Assembly: GCF_001443045.1 (NCBI RefSeq)
Contig: NZ_LKPJ01000018.1
Location: 62,001-126,000, forward strand
DNA: 64,000 bases
Reading direction: 5' to 3'
Origin: Burkholderia ambifaria
GTDB lineage: Bacteria; Pseudomonadota; Gammaproteobacteria; Burkholderiales; Burkholderiaceae
In this document: positions 7,691-18,940 of the stretch, piece by piece
Numbering within the stretch: position 1 is the first letter of the stretch
Layout: each line of letters opens with the position of its first letter
The notes under the pieces: generated by a model
What the model was told of the DNA's origin: nothing
Seen by the model: the letters and a program-made list of their open reading frames with translations, nothing else
The model's database searches: none
Made by a program: the position numbers and the translations under genes

Positions 7691-9175
7691 ATGTCTTCTG
7701 ATCCGGCTGTCACCACCAGCCTGCGCCGCTCGCTGCTCAGGCGCCTCGCCGCGCCGCTGTCGATGCTCGCGCTGATGAGCGGCCTGATCGCCTACTGGCT
7801 CGCGTGGCAATACACGCAACACGTGATCGACCGCTCGCTCGCCGATCTTGCGACCGCCATCTCCAAACAGATCCAGATCGCCGGCCCCGACGCGCCGTTC
7901 ACGGTGCCGCCGCTCGCGCAGGCAATGTTCTCCGATCCGGCCGAGGCGCTGATCTACCGGATCAGCGACGGCGAGGAGGAGCTCGCCGGCGATCCGAAAC
8001 TGCCGCTGCGGGGCATCAACGTGCGCCGCATGCATCACGCTTATGTATTCGAGGCCGAGTACGACAACCGCGCGGTGCGAGTCGCGCAGGTGCGCGTCGA
8101 CAACGTCGAGGGCGGCCGGCCGATGGTGGTCGAGGTCGCGCAGCCGGTGCGGCACCGCTACCGGATCGCCGCCGAATTCCTCGTCGCGATCATGATGCCG
8201 CTGCTGCTGTTGCTGCTCGCGGGCTGGGGCATCGTATGGCGCGTCGTGAACCAGCAGCTCGGCCCGCTCACGCATCTCGCCGATTCGCTGAACCGCCAGA
8301 CCCACACGTCGCTGGAGCCGGTCGACGAAACCGACGTGCCGCTCGAGATCCGGCCGCTGACGAGCGCGATGAATGCGCTGCTCGGCCGCCTGAAGACCGC
8401 GCTCGACGCGCAGCGCAAGTTCATCGCCGATGCGGCGCACCAGTTGCGCACGCCGCTCACGGCCGTGAAGCTGCATGCCGAGCAGGCCGCCGTCGCGCGC
8501 GACCCGCAGCAGACCTACGCCGCGGTGCGCGAACTGCGCGCGGCCGCCGACCGAGCGGTGCGGCTGTCGAACCAGCTGCTGTCGCTCGCACGGGCGGAGC
8601 CGGGCGAACAGGCCGCGCGTTTCGTCGACGTCGACCTCGCCGCGATGGCGTTCGAGACGGGTGCCGAGTGGGTGCCGCGCGCACTCGCGTCGCATGTCGA
8701 CCTCGGCTTCCAGCGCAGCGACGATCCCGGTGAAGACGAAACGCTGAACGTTCGCGGCAATCCTGTTCTGCTGCGCGAAGTGATCGCGAATCTGCTCGAC
8801 AACGCGCTGAAATACGTGCCGCTCGCCCGCCCGGACGGGGCGCGGATCACGGTAAACGTCGCGCGCGGCGCGCTCGAGGACGGCCAGCTGGCCGCCGAGA
8901 TCGTCGTCGAGGACAACGGCCCCGGCGTGCCGGCCAATCAGCAGGCCGACCTGTTCAAGCGTTTCTTCCGCGGCGATGCGCAAAACGGCAACGGCGTCGA
9001 GACGGGTGCCGGGCTCGGGCTTGCCATCGTGCACGACATCATCGCGATGCACGGTGGCACGGTGTCGTATGAGGATGCAGCGGAAGGCGGCTCGCGCTTC
9101 GTGGTGCGGGTACCGCTCGCCAAACGCACCGAGAAGCCGGCGAGCGAAACGCCGGCCGCCGCGCCGACGCACTGA
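7691..9175 (+). CDS. sensor histidine kinase (TctE-like, 2CSK_N type)
   Basis: A 494-residue inner-membrane kinase. TM1 is near residues 19-38 and TM2 near 162-185, flanking a periplasmic region of about 120 residues that resembles the 2CSK_N domain (YRISDGEEELAGD). A HAMP-like linker follows. The dimerisation domain has FIADAAHQLRTPLTA with phospho-acceptor His250, and the ATPase domain has NLLDNALKY, VEDNGPGVP and GAGLGLAIV. The start is taken as ATG 7691; a TTG four codons earlier is possible. It partners the response regulator directly upstream. The sensed ligand is unknown; TctE relatives sense carboxylates. Confidence 0.93.
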   Translation: MSSDPAVTTSLRRSLLRRLAAPLSMLALMSGLIAYWLAWQYTQHVIDRSLADLATAISKQIQIAGPDAPFTVPPLAQAMFSDPAEALIYRISDGEEELAGDPKLPLRGINVRRMHHAYVFEAEYDNRAVRVAQVRVDNVEGGRPMVVEVAQPVRHRYRIAAEFLVAIMMPLLLLLLAGWGIVWRVVNQQLGPLTHLADSLNRQTHTSLEPVDETDVPLEIRPLTSAMNALLGRLKTALDAQRKFIADAAHQLRTPLTAVKLHAEQAAVARDPQQTYAAVRELRAAADRAVRLSNQLLSLARAEPGEQAARFVDVDLAAMAFETGAEWVPRALASHVDLGFQRSDDPGEDETLNVRGNPVLLREVIANLLDNALKYVPLARPDGARITVNVARGALEDGQLAAEIVVEDNGPGVPANQQADLFKRFFRGDAQNGNGVETGAGLGLAIVHDIIAMHGGTVSYEDAAEGGSRFVVRVPLAKRTEKPASETPAAAPTH

Positions 9176-9283
9176 GTCGCGCGCGGCGCGCACATCGGAA
9201 GGGAGTAAACACCGGCCGCGTCGCACGTCGGCGCGCGGCAGCCGGCCGGTGGAGCAGCCGCGCAGGATGCGCGGCCACTGCTG

Positions 9284-9775
9284 TCACTTCTTCTTTTTCT
9301 TGTCCTTCTTTTTCTTCTTGCCGTCGTCGTCCGGCGTCGCGAGCAGCGTGCCGCGGCACGCAGCGGCGCCGCAATGGCACGCGTATTCGCGCTTGAGCTT
9401 CTTCGTCAGCTTCTCGTCGATCACGAGGCCATAGTCGTAGAACAGCTCTTCTTCCGGTCCGATGTCGCGCAGCGCGTGGATGAACACGCGGCCCTTGACC
9501 TCCTCGGCCTCGCAGTTCGGCGCGCACGAATGGTTGATCCAGCGCGCGCTGTTGCCGTCGACCTTGCCGTCGATCACGCCACCCTCTTCCAGTGCGAAGT
9601 AGAACGTATGGTTCGGCTCGTTCGGGTCGTGCGGGTGGCGACGCAGCGCTTCCTTCCACGAAATTCGCTCGCCCTTGTATTCCACTACGCGCTCGCCGGC
9701 CTTGATCGGCTCCACCGCGAACACGCCCTTGCCGTGTACTCCCGAGCGGCGCACCGCGATCCTGCGTGAACTCAT
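9284..9775 (-). CDS. SET domain protein-lysine methyltransferase-like protein
   Basis: A 163-residue compact SET-domain protein. It shows the N-terminal strand SGVHGKGVFAVEPIKAGERV, the central pseudoknot NHSCAPNCEAE (residues about 80-90), ELFYDYG (about 108-114), and a post-SET-like Cys cluster CHCGAAACRG near 132-141. The C terminus is a lysine tail (KKKKKDKKKKK) encoded by AAG/AAA codons. SET enzymes transfer methyl groups from S-adenosylmethionine to protein lysines; the bacterial target is unknown. Start MSSRRIAVRRSG fits the fold. It stands alone between the two-component system and the OYE gene. Confidence 0.9.
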   Translation of the reverse strand: MSSRRIAVRRSGVHGKGVFAVEPIKAGERVVEYKGERISWKEALRRHPHDPNEPNHTFYFALEEGGVIDGKVDGNSARWINHSCAPNCEAEEVKGRVFIHALRDIGPEEELFYDYGLVIDEKLTKKLKREYACHCGAAACRGTLLATPDDDGKKKKKDKKKKK

Positions 9776-9955
9776 CGAACGAATCCTTGTGAAGACGACT
9801 TGAATGGAAGACGGCCGCGGTCACGGCCCTGCGTCGCGCAAAACGAAAACGCGGCACCGGTCGGTGCCGCATCGGGGCATGCGGCGAATCACCCGCATCC
9901 TACATGTTCGCGATTGCTTCGTTCAACATCGCACGCAATATCGCGCGCATGACGC

Positions 9956-11068
9956 TCAACGCTGGCCGAATGCGATGTCGCCGAACAACGCCTTGTGTTC
10001 GCGCGGCTGCGAACGCCAGTACTGCGGCGGCGCCGACACCCGCGCGCCGAGCTCGGCGGCCGCATGCCACGGCCAGCGCGGGTCGTACAGCATCGCACGC
10101 GCCATCGCGACGAAATCGGCATCGCCAGCCTCGATCAGCCGGTTCGCATGCGCGGGCTCGTTAATGAGGCCGACCGCGATCGTCGGCATCCCGACCGCGC
10201 GCTTCACAGCCTGCGCGAACGGCACCTGGTAGCCGGGCGATAGCGGAATCTTCTGCAGCGGCGACACGCCGCCGGACGACACGTCGATCCAGTCGCAGCC
10301 GCGTTGCTTCAGTTCGTGCGCGAACGCGATCGTGTCGTCGAGTTCCCAGCCGCCCTCGACCCAGTCGGTCGCCGACACACGCACGCCGACCGGCCGGTCC
10401 TCCGGAAACGCCGCGCGCACGATCTCGAAGATCTCGAGCGGAAAGCGCATCCGGTTCTCGCGCGAGCCGCCGTATTCGTCGGTGCGCTGGTTTGCGATCG
10501 GCGACAGGAACTGGTGCAGCAGGTAGCCGTGCGCCGCATGCACCTCGATCGCATCGATGCCGAGGCGCGCGGCACGCTTCGCGGCGGCCGCGAACGCTTC
10601 GCGGATCCGGTTCAGTCCGGCCGCATCGAGCGCGAGCGGCGGCGTCTCGCCGTCCTTGTGCGGCAACGCCGACGGCGCATGCGGCAGCCAGCCGCCATCG
10701 GCGACGGATACGAGCTGACCGCCCTTCCAGGGCACCTCGCTCGACGCCTTGCGCCCCGCATGCGATAGCTGCATCGCGATGCGGACCGGCGAATGCTTGC
10801 GAATCGACGCCAGCACGGGCTTGAGCGCCGCTTCGGTCACGTCGTCCCACAGGCCGAGGTCGCCGGCCGTGATGCGCCCGTCGGGTTCGACGGCGGTCGC
10901 TTCGATGCAGAGCAGGCCCGCGCCGGACAGCGCGAGATGGCCGAGGTGAATCGTGTGCCAGTCGGTCGCCTCGCCGCGCTCGGCCGAGTACTGGCACATC
11001 GGGGAGATCACGATCCGGTTCGGAAGGGTCACGCCGCGCAGCGTGAACGGAGAAAACAGCGCAGTCAT
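9956..11068 (-). CDS. NADH:flavin oxidoreductase, Old Yellow Enzyme family (YqjM-like)
   Basis: A 370-residue TIM-barrel FMN enzyme that reduces activated C=C bonds with NAD(P)H. Typical motifs are LPNRIVISPMCQYSAERG (residues 15-32, with the YqjM-type Cys), MQLSHAGRK near 105-113, HAAHGYLLHQFLSP near 180, and the FMN phosphate-binding end VGLINEP with DFVAMARAMLYDP. The ATG at 11068 begins the conserved MTALFSPFTLRGVTLPNR; the upstream frame extension has no family similarity. It is single and leftward. The physiological substrate cannot be told. Confidence 0.95.
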   Translation of the reverse strand: MTALFSPFTLRGVTLPNRIVISPMCQYSAERGEATDWHTIHLGHLALSGAGLLCIEATAVEPDGRITAGDLGLWDDVTEAALKPVLASIRKHSPVRIAMQLSHAGRKASSEVPWKGGQLVSVADGGWLPHAPSALPHKDGETPPLALDAAGLNRIREAFAAAAKRAARLGIDAIEVHAAHGYLLHQFLSPIANQRTDEYGGSRENRMRFPLEIFEIVRAAFPEDRPVGVRVSATDWVEGGWELDDTIAFAHELKQRGCDWIDVSSGGVSPLQKIPLSPGYQVPFAQAVKRAVGMPTIAVGLINEPAHANRLIEAGDADFVAMARAMLYDPRWPWHAAAELGARVSAPPQYWRSQPREHKALFGDIAFGQR

Positions 11069-11273
11069 GGGTGCCGCTCGCCAGGAAAGGGAAAGAGCGG
11101 ACGAGCGTAGCATGCACGCCCGAAGCCTGCTGGCAGCCGGTCTGGCAGTAAGCGGATGGTCAGGTAGCGCCGGCGTGAAGTCGGCTGCGATGGCGATGCA
11201 GCGCGCGGCAGGCAGCGGCGCACCAGCCGGCCTTGCCTGCGGACCGGTCACGCGCGGGGCCGCACGCCCGGGA

Positions 11274-11987
11274 TCAAAGCCCGACGCTGTCGAGCCACTC
11301 CGCGAACATGCGTCGCGCGGCCGTCTCCAGCACGGGGCCGTGCTGCACGGTGTCGGCACGCAGCCGGCACGCGTCGATGCCGGGCGTCGACGCGATTTCG
11401 CCGGCGTTGCCGATCAGCCAGGGTTCGAAGCGGTCGGTGCGGATTTCCGGATGGCATTGCAGCGCCAGCACGTGCTGCCCCCACGCGAACGCCTGGTGGC
11501 GACATGCCGGTGTCGACGCGAGATGGATCGCGCCGCCCGGCAGGTCGAACGTATCGCCGTGCCAGTGCAGCACCGAGGTCGCCGCACCGTCGAGATGGCG
11601 CAGCGGCGACGCGCGGCCCGCGTCGGTGAGCGTCAGCGGCGCCCAGCCGAGCTCCTTCTGTGCGGCCGGATAGACGCGCGCACCGAGCGCGCGGGCGATG
11701 AACTGCGCACCCAGGCAGATGCCGAGGATCGGCAGCCCTGCGTCGATGCGCTGGCGCACGAGCGCCGCGAGCGGCGCGATCGACGGATACTGCGCGTCGT
11801 CGTACACGCTGAGCGGCCCGCCGAGCACCACGAGCAGCGACGGCTGGAGCGCGTCGAGCACTTCGACGCGCGACGATCCGACGTCGACATAGCGCACCCG
11901 CCGCCCGCGCTCCCCGAGCACCTGCTCGAAACTGCCGAGGTCCTCGAAATGCACGTGGCGGATCGCCACCACTTCAGCGTTCATCAT
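11274..11987 (-). CDS. class I glutamine amidotransferase-like protein
   Basis: A 237-residue protein of the GMP-synthase-like GATase1 family. It has the oxyanion strand LLVVLGGPLSVYDD (about residues 52-65), the nucleophile elbow ILGICLGAQ with Cys near 95, and the catalytic His-Glu pair in ALQCHPEIR near 174-181. Such stand-alone enzymes hydrolyse glutamine or gamma-glutamyl compounds. The synthase partner is not adjacent. A second ATG one codon inside is an equally possible start. It ends 205 bp before the OYE start, and the MarR-like gene lies 25 bp upstream of it, so the MarR gene and this one may be co-transcribed. Confidence 0.9.
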   Translation of the reverse strand: MMNAEVVAIRHVHFEDLGSFEQVLGERGRRVRYVDVGSSRVEVLDALQPSLLVVLGGPLSVYDDAQYPSIAPLAALVRQRIDAGLPILGICLGAQFIARALGARVYPAAQKELGWAPLTLTDAGRASPLRHLDGAATSVLHWHGDTFDLPGGAIHLASTPACRHQAFAWGQHVLALQCHPEIRTDRFEPWLIGNAGEIASTPGIDACRLRADTVQHGPVLETAARRMFAEWLDSVGL

Positions 11988-12012
11988 CGGCCTCCCGGTC
12001 GATCGACGGACG

Positions 12013-12651
12013 TCAGCCGGCGAACACCTTCCAGGTCTTCTTTTGCGTCGCCGCGTCGGCTTCCTCGTGCACCGAACAGTCGAGACGCAGATCGCTGTCG
12101 GCCATCGACAGGTCGAGCGCCGCGCAGTGATGTACGGTCTTCTTCGACTGCTTGCCCGGCTGGAAATGGGCGCACGTCAGGCACATGCGCTGCGGCGGCG
12201 TCACACCGGCCACCTGCAGTTCGCGCAGCGTCTTCAGCAGCGCGCGGTACAGCGTGCCCTGCTCGTCCGCGCCGAGTTTGCCGACCGCTTTCGTCAGGAA
12301 TTCCGGCCATTGCAGCGCCTTCTTCGCCGCGGTACGGCCGCGGGCCGACAGGCGCACGGCGAGCGCACGGCCGTCGTCCAGTGCGCGACGCTTCTCGACG
12401 AGCCCCTTCGTTTCGAGCGTGCTGACCGCATCGCTGGTGGTCGCAGCGGTGAGCTGCGTCTCGCGCGCGATCTCGCCGAGCCGCATCGGACCCTTGCGTT
12501 GCAGCAGCAGCACGAGGATCTCGCCCTGCGTCGGCGTGAGGCCAGCGCCTTCCGCCCAATCCCATGCCTGGCTCCGCATGGCCGTACTCAACCGCAGCAA
12601 GCTGTGGGTCACACGTCCCGAAGCCTGATTCCCGTAAACGCCTTCGCTCAT
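12013..12651 (-). CDS. MarR family regulator with a C-terminal Cys/His extension
   Basis: A 212-residue protein. Residues about 15-145 form a MarR winged helix (AEGAGLTPTQGEILVLLL, MRLGEIARETQLTAATTSDAVSTLE, DDGRALAVRLSARGRTA). Unlike ordinary MarR proteins of about 150 residues, it carries a C-terminal extension with MCLTCAHFQPG, TVHHCAALD and RLDCSVHEE. These give four cysteines and several histidines, suggesting metal or redox sensing. Twenty-five bases separate it from the amidotransferase gene, so the two may share a transcript. The DNA target may be the upstream 505-bp region. Confidence 0.88.
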   Translation of the reverse strand: MSEGVYGNQASGRVTHSLLRLSTAMRSQAWDWAEGAGLTPTQGEILVLLLQRKGPMRLGEIARETQLTAATTSDAVSTLETKGLVEKRRALDDGRALAVRLSARGRTAAKKALQWPEFLTKAVGKLGADEQGTLYRALLKTLRELQVAGVTPPQRMCLTCAHFQPGKQSKKTVHHCAALDLSMADSDLRLDCSVHEEADAATQKKTWKVFAG

Positions 12652-13156
12652 AGTCTTTTCGCTTTGCCGCCGCCCGGATTGCCGAGCAGCCGTAGTGTGG
12701 AGATCGAATGTCTATCTCAAAACAGACGCTCGTTGAAGAGCGTCGACACGGCCGTCGCGAGGCACACGCGGCGGTCGCGTTCGCGGCGACCGGTGAGACA
12801 CACGTCGTTCCGGTGTCCGCAAAGCCGACATTCTAAGCGAGAGCGGAAAATCGCACAGCTAAGTTATCCCCTTCATTCTGTGGAAAATCGCTGGATAACC
12901 GGTTTTTTTCGTTGTGCCGGCAATCTCTGCCGGCACCACGGCACCACGTGCAAGCATTTTCCTGTTCGGATCGGCCATCGTGGCGGCGGCCCGAGTCCAC
13001 CGGGTTATCCATCCCGCAGAGCGTTGACTTTGAAGCGGAATATCGGGTTATCCACAGATTTTCAGGACGACTGGCGACGCGCCGCCCGCGAATCGGCGCC
13101 GACCGGCGTTCAGCGAATCGCCGCGCGGTCGAGCCTGTAATCTGCAAAACATTTTT
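12652..13156. other. intergenic region with a cluster of DnaA-box-like sites
   Basis: This 505-bp gap has no gene. It carries one perfect DnaA box TTATCCACA (13048-13056) and several near matches: TTATCCCCT (12864-12872), TTTTCCACA on the minus strand (12879-12887), TTATCCAGC on the minus strand (12890-12898) and TTATCCATC (13005-13013). A hairpin GTGCCGGCA-ATCTC-TGCCGGCAC lies at 12914-12936 without a downstream T-run in either direction. The cluster is about 2.9 kb from the candidate origin and could titrate or load DnaA. Confidence 0.6.
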
Positions 13157-15544
<2,388 letters not shown>

Positions 15545-15859
15545 TCAAGCGTCAGAAATGAGATGCGCGCCGGCTGGGTATCGCCCCGAGTGTGATTGTT
15601 GTGGTCGACGACGGCGGGACATGGGATCCGCCTCTTTCCGCCATCTGGCGGAACTGTCGTTCAGGCTGCCGATCTGGATTGTCGGCCTGGTGTGTGAACG
15701 GACTGCGCAGTCTCGAAGATTCAGATTCGAAATCGTGCCGACCGTTCCATTGAAGCATGTCCGGCGCTTGGCCGAACGAACGCGAAGGAAACCGATTGTG
15801 CCACAGCTTTTTCGCTCTGGAACCGATTGAATCGACTCGCGTCGCTGTGAGGCCCCGCA

Positions 15860-16140
15860 GGTCTTTGGTTTCAAAGGTTTACTTGTATATATACATAGTA
15901 GAAGTTAACAAAGTACGCACAGTTCTGTGGATAACCTCGGTTTACGCAACAAGATCAAGGTGTTGGCGCCGCCATAACCGGTTGAACAGGCTGTTTGCTC
16001 ACAGGGGTTCGAGTTGAGCAACTTTCGGGCCGTTTCACAGCTGTGCGGAGTTGCCCAGTTTACGTCCACTGTGATTGCACACGAAGTGCGTGCGGATTTC
16101 GCGCGGTTATCCACAGCACCGCGTGGATAACCTTGCACAG
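15860..16140. other. candidate chromosomal replication origin (oriC)
   Basis: Inside the 675-bp gene-free stretch 15502-16176. From left to right: an AT-rich putative unwinding segment at about 15860-15912 (GGTCTTTGGTTTC, then TTGTATATATACATAGTAG and AAGTTAAC), containing TAGTAGAAG which resembles a DnaA-trio; a perfect DnaA box TGTGGATAA (15926-15934); GATCAAGGTGTTG starting 18 bp after it, like the E. coli oriC IHF site in sequence and offset; and a perfect box TTATCCACA (16107-16115), followed by an inverted one-mismatch box CGTGGATAA (16122-16130). The two perfect boxes are oriented as R1 and R4 of E. coli and span 190 bp, almost the E. coli value as I remember it. dnaA is not in the window. 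The rest of the gap (15502-15859) shows nothing I can assign. Confidence 0.75.
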
Positions 16141-16176
16141 AAAAATCAAGGAACTGTGCGATTTCGGCTGACGAGA

Positions 16177-18138
16177 TCAGCCGATCTGGCGGCCGCGCAG
16201 TGCGCGGATCAGGAACCGGGCCGGGTCGACGGCATCGGCGAGTTCGCGCTCGAGCGGCAGCGGCTCGCCTTCGAGTTGCGACGCGATCAGTTCCGCGCCG
16301 AGCGCCGCCCACACGAGGCCGCGGGAGCCATAGCCGAATGCCCCATAGAGGCCCGCGGTACGGGGCAGGTCGCGCGCTTTCGCGCCGCTCAGTGCGCGTG
16401 CATTCGCGAGGGTCTGCGCTTCGTCGGCGAGCGGGCCAATCACCGGTACGCGATCGGCGACGACCCAACGAAACGCGACACGCCCGCGCAGCGTATCGAC
16501 GTCCGGAAGTTCGCCGATCAGGCCGGGCAGCAGATGCCGGACGCGCTCGATATTCTCGATATGTCCGGCGGTGCGCATCGCCGGATCGACGTCGTCGGGT
16601 TCGAACGTCGCGCCGATCAGCAGCGTGCCGTCGTCGAGCGGCACCGCATAGCCATCGCCGATCGCGGGGCACGGCAGCGACGCCGTGCTGCCGGCCGGCA
16701 GCAGCGTGAGCTGGCCGCGCACCGGTTGCAGCGCGACATGCCGCAGCCCCGCGAGACGCACCGCATCACCCGCGTTCGCGAGCACGACGACCGGTGCTTC
16801 GGCGAGTGTCGCGCCTGCCGAATCGACGGCGCGCCACGTGTCGCCATCACGCTCGAGTCGCGCGACTTCGGTGCCGGGCAGCAGTTTCACGCGCTCGCCG
16901 GCTGCCGCCAATTGTGCTGCGCATACCCCGGCCGGCCATACGGCACCGCCGTGCGGAAACAGCAGGCCGCCGTGTGCGACCGGCAGGTTCAGATGCGCGC
17001 GGGCCGCATCGGTGTCGAGCAGCGACACGTAGTCGGACGGTGCGCCGAGCGCGTCGAACGCATCGCGCATCCGCGCGAAATCATCAGCCGATTCCGCGAG
17101 ATGGATCATCCCGCGCGTGCTGCGCGCGAACGCATGGCCGGCATTTTCGAGCGCACGCCAGCGTGCGAGCGCATGCAGGAAACCGCCGCGCGTGAGACGG
17201 CTCGCGACGTTGTCGTCGCGCGTCATCAGCGGATGGAATACACCAGCCGGATTGCCCGATGCCTCGCTCGCGATCCGCTCGTGCCGCTCGATCAGCGTGA
17301 CGTTCCAGCCGCGAGCGGCGAGCCGTTCGACCACCGCGCAGCCTGCCAGGCCCGCACCGATCACGATCGCTTCGCGTGCGGCAACCGGCAATGCGCGCGG
17401 CGGTTCGTGTCGGCGCATCCGCCAGCGCGGTGCATATTCGCCGGCGAGCATCGCGTACTTGCCGGCCAGTCCCGCACTCTCTCGGTAGGTGAAACCCGTT
17501 TCGTCGAGCGCTTTTTTCACCACGTCCGCGCTCGAATCCGCGGCGAAGGTCGCGTCTTCGGCGGCCACGCGTGCGAGTGCGCGAAGCAGATCGGCCGCCC
17601 ACGGATCCGGGCTTTTCGCAGGCGCGAAACCGTCCAGATAGAACGCATCGGCGCGTGCGACCAGCTTCGGCAGCATCTCGCTCGCGTCGCCCAGCGCGAG
17701 CGTCAGCACGACTCGGCCAGCGTCGAATTCGAGGCGATGAAAACACGGAACGAGCATCGGCCATGCATCGGCAAGCATCTCCGCCTCTGCCGATATGGTT
17801 GTGTTGGCAACTATATGGGAAAGCACCCGGCGCAGGTCGTCGCGCGAAAACGGATGCTTCTCGAACGACACGAAATGCAGCCGCTCGCAGCGCGCGGGAT
17901 CGTCGCGCCAGGCGGCCCAGGTCGCGAGGAAGTTGGCGCCCGCGCCGAACCCCATCTCGACGATCGTGAACGTGCGGCGGCCCTGCCAGCGCGCCGGCAG
18001 CCCGTTGCCCGAGATGAACACGTCGCTCGCCTGCGCGAGCGCGCCCGCGACGTTGTGATAGATGTCGCCGTACTCGGGCGAGATGAGAGCGCCGTCGTCG
18101 CGAAACGCGAGCGTGGTGGGTACGAGTCGGTCTGGCAT
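16177..18138 (-). CDS. mnmC: bifunctional tRNA mnm5s2U biosynthesis protein MnmC
   Basis: A 653-residue fusion enzyme for the last two steps of 5-methylaminomethyl-2-thiouridine at the tRNA wobble position. The N-terminal half (residues about 1-230) is a SAM-dependent methyltransferase with VEMGFGAGANFLATW near 60-75 and YLDGFAPAKSPDPW near 165-180. The C-terminal half is an FAD-dependent demodification oxidoreductase with IVIGAGLAGCAVVERL near 255-270. The ATG at 18138 gives MPDRLVPTTLAFRDDG, the usual MnmC start. Its 3' end is about 40 bp from the candidate oriC, and it is transcribed toward the origin. Confidence 0.95.
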   Translation of the reverse strand: MPDRLVPTTLAFRDDGALISPEYGDIYHNVAGALAQASDVFISGNGLPARWQGRRTFTIVEMGFGAGANFLATWAAWRDDPARCERLHFVSFEKHPFSRDDLRRVLSHIVANTTISAEAEMLADAWPMLVPCFHRLEFDAGRVVLTLALGDASEMLPKLVARADAFYLDGFAPAKSPDPWAADLLRALARVAAEDATFAADSSADVVKKALDETGFTYRESAGLAGKYAMLAGEYAPRWRMRRHEPPRALPVAAREAIVIGAGLAGCAVVERLAARGWNVTLIERHERIASEASGNPAGVFHPLMTRDDNVASRLTRGGFLHALARWRALENAGHAFARSTRGMIHLAESADDFARMRDAFDALGAPSDYVSLLDTDAARAHLNLPVAHGGLLFPHGGAVWPAGVCAAQLAAAGERVKLLPGTEVARLERDGDTWRAVDSAGATLAEAPVVVLANAGDAVRLAGLRHVALQPVRGQLTLLPAGSTASLPCPAIGDGYAVPLDDGTLLIGATFEPDDVDPAMRTAGHIENIERVRHLLPGLIGELPDVDTLRGRVAFRWVVADRVPVIGPLADEAQTLANARALSGAKARDLPRTAGLYGAFGYGSRGLVWAALGAELIASQLEGEPLPLERELADAVDPARFLIRALRGRQIG

Positions 18139-18527
18139 GCGAAACAAAAAACGTGGCAGCCAAGCCTGGAAAGGGATTGCGCGGAGGTGTCCGGCGGGTC
18201 GTTGGCAAAAACCAACGGCGCGGCGCACGGCTGGACCCGGCTGCATATCCTGTCCGGTTGGCGCAGGTCAAAAAACGGGCAATCGACGATTCATTCGGCG
18301 AAATACCGATGAAAATCTTTGAAACCCTTGTCGTTATTGGGTTTGCGCTGCGCTATCATAGCAACGCCGTACCGCGGGGTGGCCGCCGGCAAGCCGGACG
18401 GCACGTCGCGCGGGCCAGGATTCGGCGCTGTGCTGTCGGAGTCTGACTCTCGACGGCACGGTTCGCGCACGTATAATCGGCGCGTTCGCGCTGTTCGTGT
18501 CAAACCTAACCTGAAAAAGGAACCTTA
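18139..18527. promoter_or_regulatory. divergent intergenic region with the HU promoter
   Basis: This 389-bp gap separates mnmC (leftward) and the HU gene (rightward). A consensus -10 element TATAAT lies at 18472-18477, with TCGACG at 18450-18455 as a plausible -35 (16-bp spacer), about 50 bp upstream of the HU start. The HU leader ends with AAAAAGGAACC before ATG, a strong ribosome binding site. No further gene or repeat is visible in the rest of the gap. Confidence 0.6.
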
Positions 18528-18806
18528 ATGAACAAACAGGAACTGATCGACGCCGTCGCCGCCCAAACGGGCGCCAGCAAGGCTCAAACCGGCGAAACGC
18601 TGGACACGCTGCTCGAAGTCATCAAGAAGGCCGTGTCGAAGGGTGATGCGGTTCAGCTGATCGGCTTCGGCAGCTTCGGTTCGGGCAAGCGCGCAGCACG
18701 TACGGGCCGCAACCCGAAGACGGGCGAAACCATCAAGATCCCGGCAGCCAAGACGGTCAAGTTCACGGCTGGCAAGGCGTTCAAGGACGCCGTCAACAAG
18801 CGTTAA
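18528..18806 (+). CDS. HU family histone-like DNA-binding protein
   Basis: A 92-residue HU protein (hupA/hupB type). It begins [20 protein letters not shown] and has the core [22 protein letters not shown] with the Pro of the DNA-intercalating arm, then [22 protein letters not shown] bends and compacts DNA and assists replication initiation. Strong -10 and ribosome binding sites precede it and a perfect bidirectional terminator follows, consistent with a highly expressed single gene. It lies 2.4 kb from the candidate oriC. Confidence 0.97.
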   Translation: MNKQELIDAVAAQTGASKAQTGETLDTLLEVIKKAVSKGDAVQLIGFGSFGSGKRAARTGRNPKTGETIKIPAAKTVKFTAGKAFKDAVNKR

Positions 18807-18824
18807 TTCAGCGCCTGTTCCAGG

Positions 18825-18852
18825 AAAAAACCCGCCGTTCGGCGGGTTTTTT
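18825..18852. terminator. bidirectional Rho-independent terminator
   Basis: AAAAAA, stem CCCGCC-GTTC-GGCGGG at 18831-18846, then TTTTTT. The A-run on one side and T-run on the other let it stop both the HU transcript and the convergent COG0523 gene. Confidence 0.9.
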
Positions 18853-18940
18853 GTTGGGTGCGCGCAGCATTTTCGCCACAGTCCGCCCCACCCTTGCAAG
18901 ATTTAACGGTTACTTCTCGCGTGTCGCTTTTTACCGCGTA

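Noticed and set aside
12914-12936. Rho-independent terminator for ybdK
   Set aside because: The hairpin is good, but the T-run lies before it on the + strand, and the - strand reads A residues after it, so it cannot terminate the leftward transcript.
16075-18312. A 745-codon open frame on the + strand opposite mnmC
   Set aside because: Composition shadow of mnmC; Arg-rich, with no domain pattern. mnmC explains this region fully.
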